Source of the DNA: Leucaena leucocephala
Lineage: Eukaryota; Streptophyta; Magnoliopsida; Fabales; Fabaceae
Direction: 5' to 3'
Assembly: GCA_037074615.1 (NCBI GenBank)
Contig: CM073557.1
Span: 11,424,501 to 11,488,500, forward strand
Length of the DNA: 64,000 nucleotides
Made by a program: the position numbers and the translations under genes. Of the stretch, positions 61,440 to 64,000 are shown one piece after another. A model generated the notes under the pieces. It was not told the DNA's origin. It did not search any database and saw only the letters and a program-made list of their open reading frames with translations. Every line of letters begins with the position of its first letter. The stretch's first letter is position 1.

Positions 61440-61550
61440 CTTTATCGATTAATTGATATTCACATAATATTGTCCTTACATTAATCGAACAACCAATCGA
61501 TTAATTGATACTCATTAATCGTTTGACTAATTGATTAACTCCTTTGGTTT
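61440..61550. repeat. Short array of ATTAATCGATTAAT-type palindromes
   Basis: TTATCGATTAATTGATA, ATTAATCGAACAA, AATCGATTAATTGATA, ATTAATCGTTTGACTAATTG follow one another within 100 bp, upstream (minus strand) of the element E coding remnant. Again a palindromic core with paired variants. Confidence 0.5.
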
Positions 61551-61689
61551 TTCTTTTTAACATCTTTTAAATGTAGAAACACTCTAAATTAATTTAAATC
61601 ACTTTTGACATCACTCAATCATAGAAATAATTTAATCATTAAATTTTCTTTTGATATCATCAAAATATTATTAAATCTAACAATATAGG

Positions 61690-62160
61690 CAGTGGTGGAA
61701 CTAGAAATTTGGGACTAGAGAGGTGACCTTTTAACAAATTATTTTTTTCATCATATGAAAAAATAAACCACTATCTCCAATTTTTAATATAGGATCTACT
61801 TAACTAATTTAGTTGATTAAGAAAAGTAATTAAATTAGTTATTTACAATGATTATGTATTAGTTTTTCTAAAATGCCCATTTTAATTATGTGAATTTGAA
61901 TTGCCCTTGATAGAAGCAACCTCAATATGTGTAATTATAGAAGGATACTTTGCAAGGAAGATTATAATTTTGAGAGACAAAGTGAATTGTCATCTTATAT
62001 TTAAGACTAAATTATACTCTCTATTTAGTTTCAAAATTTAAGACTGAAGAGAGTATAATATTATAAATATAGTAATTTGAGTAGGCAAAAGGATACGGGA
62101 AAATTCTATCCTATAGGAGGGGCAACTACCCCTATGCCTCTCCCCTAGTTTACGCCACTG
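61690..62160. mobile_element. hAT-type MITE with 8-bp TSD
   Basis: A 471-bp non-coding element. Terminal inverted repeats are CAGTGGTGGAACTAG at the left and CAGTGGCGTAAACTAG as reverse complement at the right. Perfect 8-bp target duplication AATATAGG (61682-61689 and 62161-62168). Length, TIR opening and TSD size fit non-autonomous hAT elements. The interior is AT-rich without open frames. Confidence 0.85.
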
Positions 62161-62168
62161 AATATAGG

Positions 62169-62629
62169 AGTTAAATAACTAATTTCTAAATATTAAATAT
62201 AATTTAGTTTTTTTGTTAAATATGGGTTTTAGTTTCTAAAAATACCATATTTAATCATTTGTATATTAGAAATTCCCTTTTGATGAAAACCCCTTAACAT
62301 GTACAATCAATATGTATAGTTTGGGAAAAACAATATAACTTTGGGAGATAAAGTGAATTTAGTCTTATATTTAAAAATAAACACTCTAACTAGCTCCTAT
62401 ATTTAGGGCACAAGGGAGGGAGTATCAATTAATTTTTTTTCCATGGAGTACATATCTTTTTTGGCTTTCTTTATGATATTATAAAAGAATGCAAACATCA
62501 AATTAATGAATATGGGGGCTGGTGTAACAAGCTTTTTCCTTTTAGGCATGGTGCAAGGCTAAAGTTATTTTTAAACTGAATAGGGTTAATGCCCAAAAGT
62601 AATGAATTCTAAGCTACTGAGGAATTTAA
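62169..62629. other. AT-rich unassigned sequence
   Basis: No gene. 62352-62425 loosely repeats 61979-62060 (AAAGTGAATT, TCTTATATTTAA) and ends in GAGGGAGTA, which resembles a Stowaway-type end, but no partner end or TA duplication is convincing. Confidence 0.35.
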
Positions 62630-64000
62630 TCATAAACACTCTAAAGTCACTAATTCACACATCTGTATTGGACACGTTTCAAGCATAGCAGATTTTGATA
62701 GACTTTCCTTTGCAAGAGCATCTACAACTCAGTTTGCTTCTCACGGTATAAACTGTAGTTTCAATTCCCACTGTTTGTTTAGGAAGTCCACAATTTGCTC
62801 AATTAATAAACTGCCTCTTCACATGACTTTATTTTTCCCAACATATCAATGAGGTTTTAGCGTCTGATTCAAGAATAATTTTCTTAAATCTTCTATCCCA
62901 TGCAATTTGGAGTCCTTTAAAAATAGCCCACTCCTCATATTCAACCATACTATAGACTCCAACAAAGTGTGTAAACCCACAAATCCACTTGCCATTGTGA
63001 TCTCTTAATAGCCCACCGCATCCAGCTTTATTATTAGATAGAGTCATGGCCCCATCTACATTGATTTTAACCAAACCCAGTGGTAGAGGTTGCCCATACA
63101 CATTCTCTATTAATGATAAATGCTACATATTAGTACAGTCATCTACTTGCACTTACTTCTTCCATCCTCGTAAGATAGGCATCTCAGGTTATTCAGGTCT
63201 TATAGTATATTAATTAAAGACAATCTCATTCCTCTATAACCAAAGCTTCCAAATAGCTACTCCCCATATTAGCTACCAGTCAATCCCCATATTGCCCAAT
63301 TGTCTCTTCAGATTCAAAGCAAACCAATCCGAAAGAGGAGTGGCAAAGAAAATCAAATGATACCTTGGTAGCAATAGATGAAGCCAAATACGCATAGCAT
63401 AAGCACAATCTCGCAAAATATGTAATGTATTTTCACCTTCCAAGTTGCAACTCGAACATGTATCAGAAGTTGCAGACCATATGCTTCTCCAGGCATTAGT
63501 TGGTAACCTATTGTTAACAGCTATCCCATAAAAACTCTAATTCTCTCTGCACCTCCCCATTTCTAAATGCTTTTGTATACTGACATAAGGTTCATGGAGA
63601 TAGTTTTCTCTAACAGATAATAATCACTTCTTACTGTAAAGGTCCCATTTACAGTAGCATTCCAAGACAAAAAATAAGGACCCACATCTAGCCTTAGTGG
63701 CATCATCGAATAAGCTTGTGAAAAACAGTACGCAGTATAATACTAGCCAATATGTGGAAGTCCCAACACCCATCTACAACCCAGTCTACTATTGTGGTTA
63801 ATTCCTCCTTATTCATTAGCGATCTGAGGCAAACCTGTTTAATCTTCATATCAGGAAATAACTAGAAACCAACAAAAAATTGAGCCGAAGTCCCATATCT
63901 AATAGTCCACTTTATTCCTTTGTCAATGATTTCCTGTTGATCAGAAATAAATTTCCAAAGTACTGAGTCCCCTTGGTGCGATTCTAACAAATTGTTTTTA
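62630..64000 (-). pseudogene. LINE (L1-type) ORF2 C-terminus: zinc-binding and RNase H domains
   Basis: Minus-strand remnant entering from the right edge. Around 63400-63520 it shows the zinc-binding motif following plant LINE reverse transcriptases (NAWRSIW, CSSCNLEGENTLHILRDC), then an AIWKLWL block. The RNase H domain at 62829-63101 has D in INVDGA, E in YEEWAIFKGL and D in LESDAKT, and similarity runs on to about 62630 (VVDALAKES). Several stops interrupt it. The reverse transcriptase itself would lie right of the window. The 3' tail lies towards 62629. Confidence 0.8.

Noticed and set aside
62401..62440. Stowaway-like end (GAGGGAGTA)
   Set aside because: No opposite terminal repeat or TA target duplication identified.

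Overview
The window is repeat-filled plant nuclear DNA, almost certainly from a eudicot with a large, transposon-rich genome. I find no intact host gene, tRNA, rRNA or CRISPR array. Nearly all of it can be assigned to nested LTR retrotransposons, with one hAT-type MITE, one LINE remnant and one broken pararetrovirus-like remnant. I cannot name the species.

Left part (1-12753): an LTR end (1-895, + strand); a minus-strand gag element 'C' with a tRNA-Asp-type primer site and its LTR (896-4417); and a degenerate element 'D' with a movement-protein-like region (4418-5747 and 10783-12165). D is split by a solo LTR (5748-10782), which itself carries a second solo LTR of another family (8089-10046).

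Centre (12754-55935): one nest built on element 'B'. B is a minus-strand element with gag and protease remnants but no reverse transcriptase or integrase. Solo LTRs S2 (12927-18111, itself hit by 14534-16401), S3 (18706-21921) and S6 (52463-55838) sit in B, together with two truncated LTRs (22111-25821). A second full-length member of the same family, 'A' (26055-46295, TSD AATGG), is inserted in B. A is in turn split by a young complete Ty3/gypsy chromovirus of Tekay/Del type (29020-40184, TSD ACTAG). This has 2818-bp LTRs that are about 99.5 percent identical by eye, an iMet primer site, a polypurine tract, gag-protease-RT-RNase H-integrase-chromodomain in one frame, and four in-frame stops. 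It also carries an unrecognised 234-codon ORF upstream of gag.

Right part (55936-64000): an internal-region stub of the A/B family, hAT-like debris, an old solo LTR (57170-59367), a degenerate element 'E' with TTATCGATAA-type motifs (59450-61550), a clean hAT-type MITE with an 8-bp TSD (61690-62160), and the C-terminal end of a LINE ORF2 (62630-64000, minus).

The most unusual signals are: the upstream ORF of the Tekay element; quasi-periodic arrays (about 70 bp) built on the palindrome GGTCGCGACC in leader, post-protease, 3' and LTR positions of elements A, B and C; and stop codons shared by A and B, which imply that an already defective lineage kept moving in trans. The genes do not cooperate as a pathway; the logic of the window is insertion order and mobilisation in trans.
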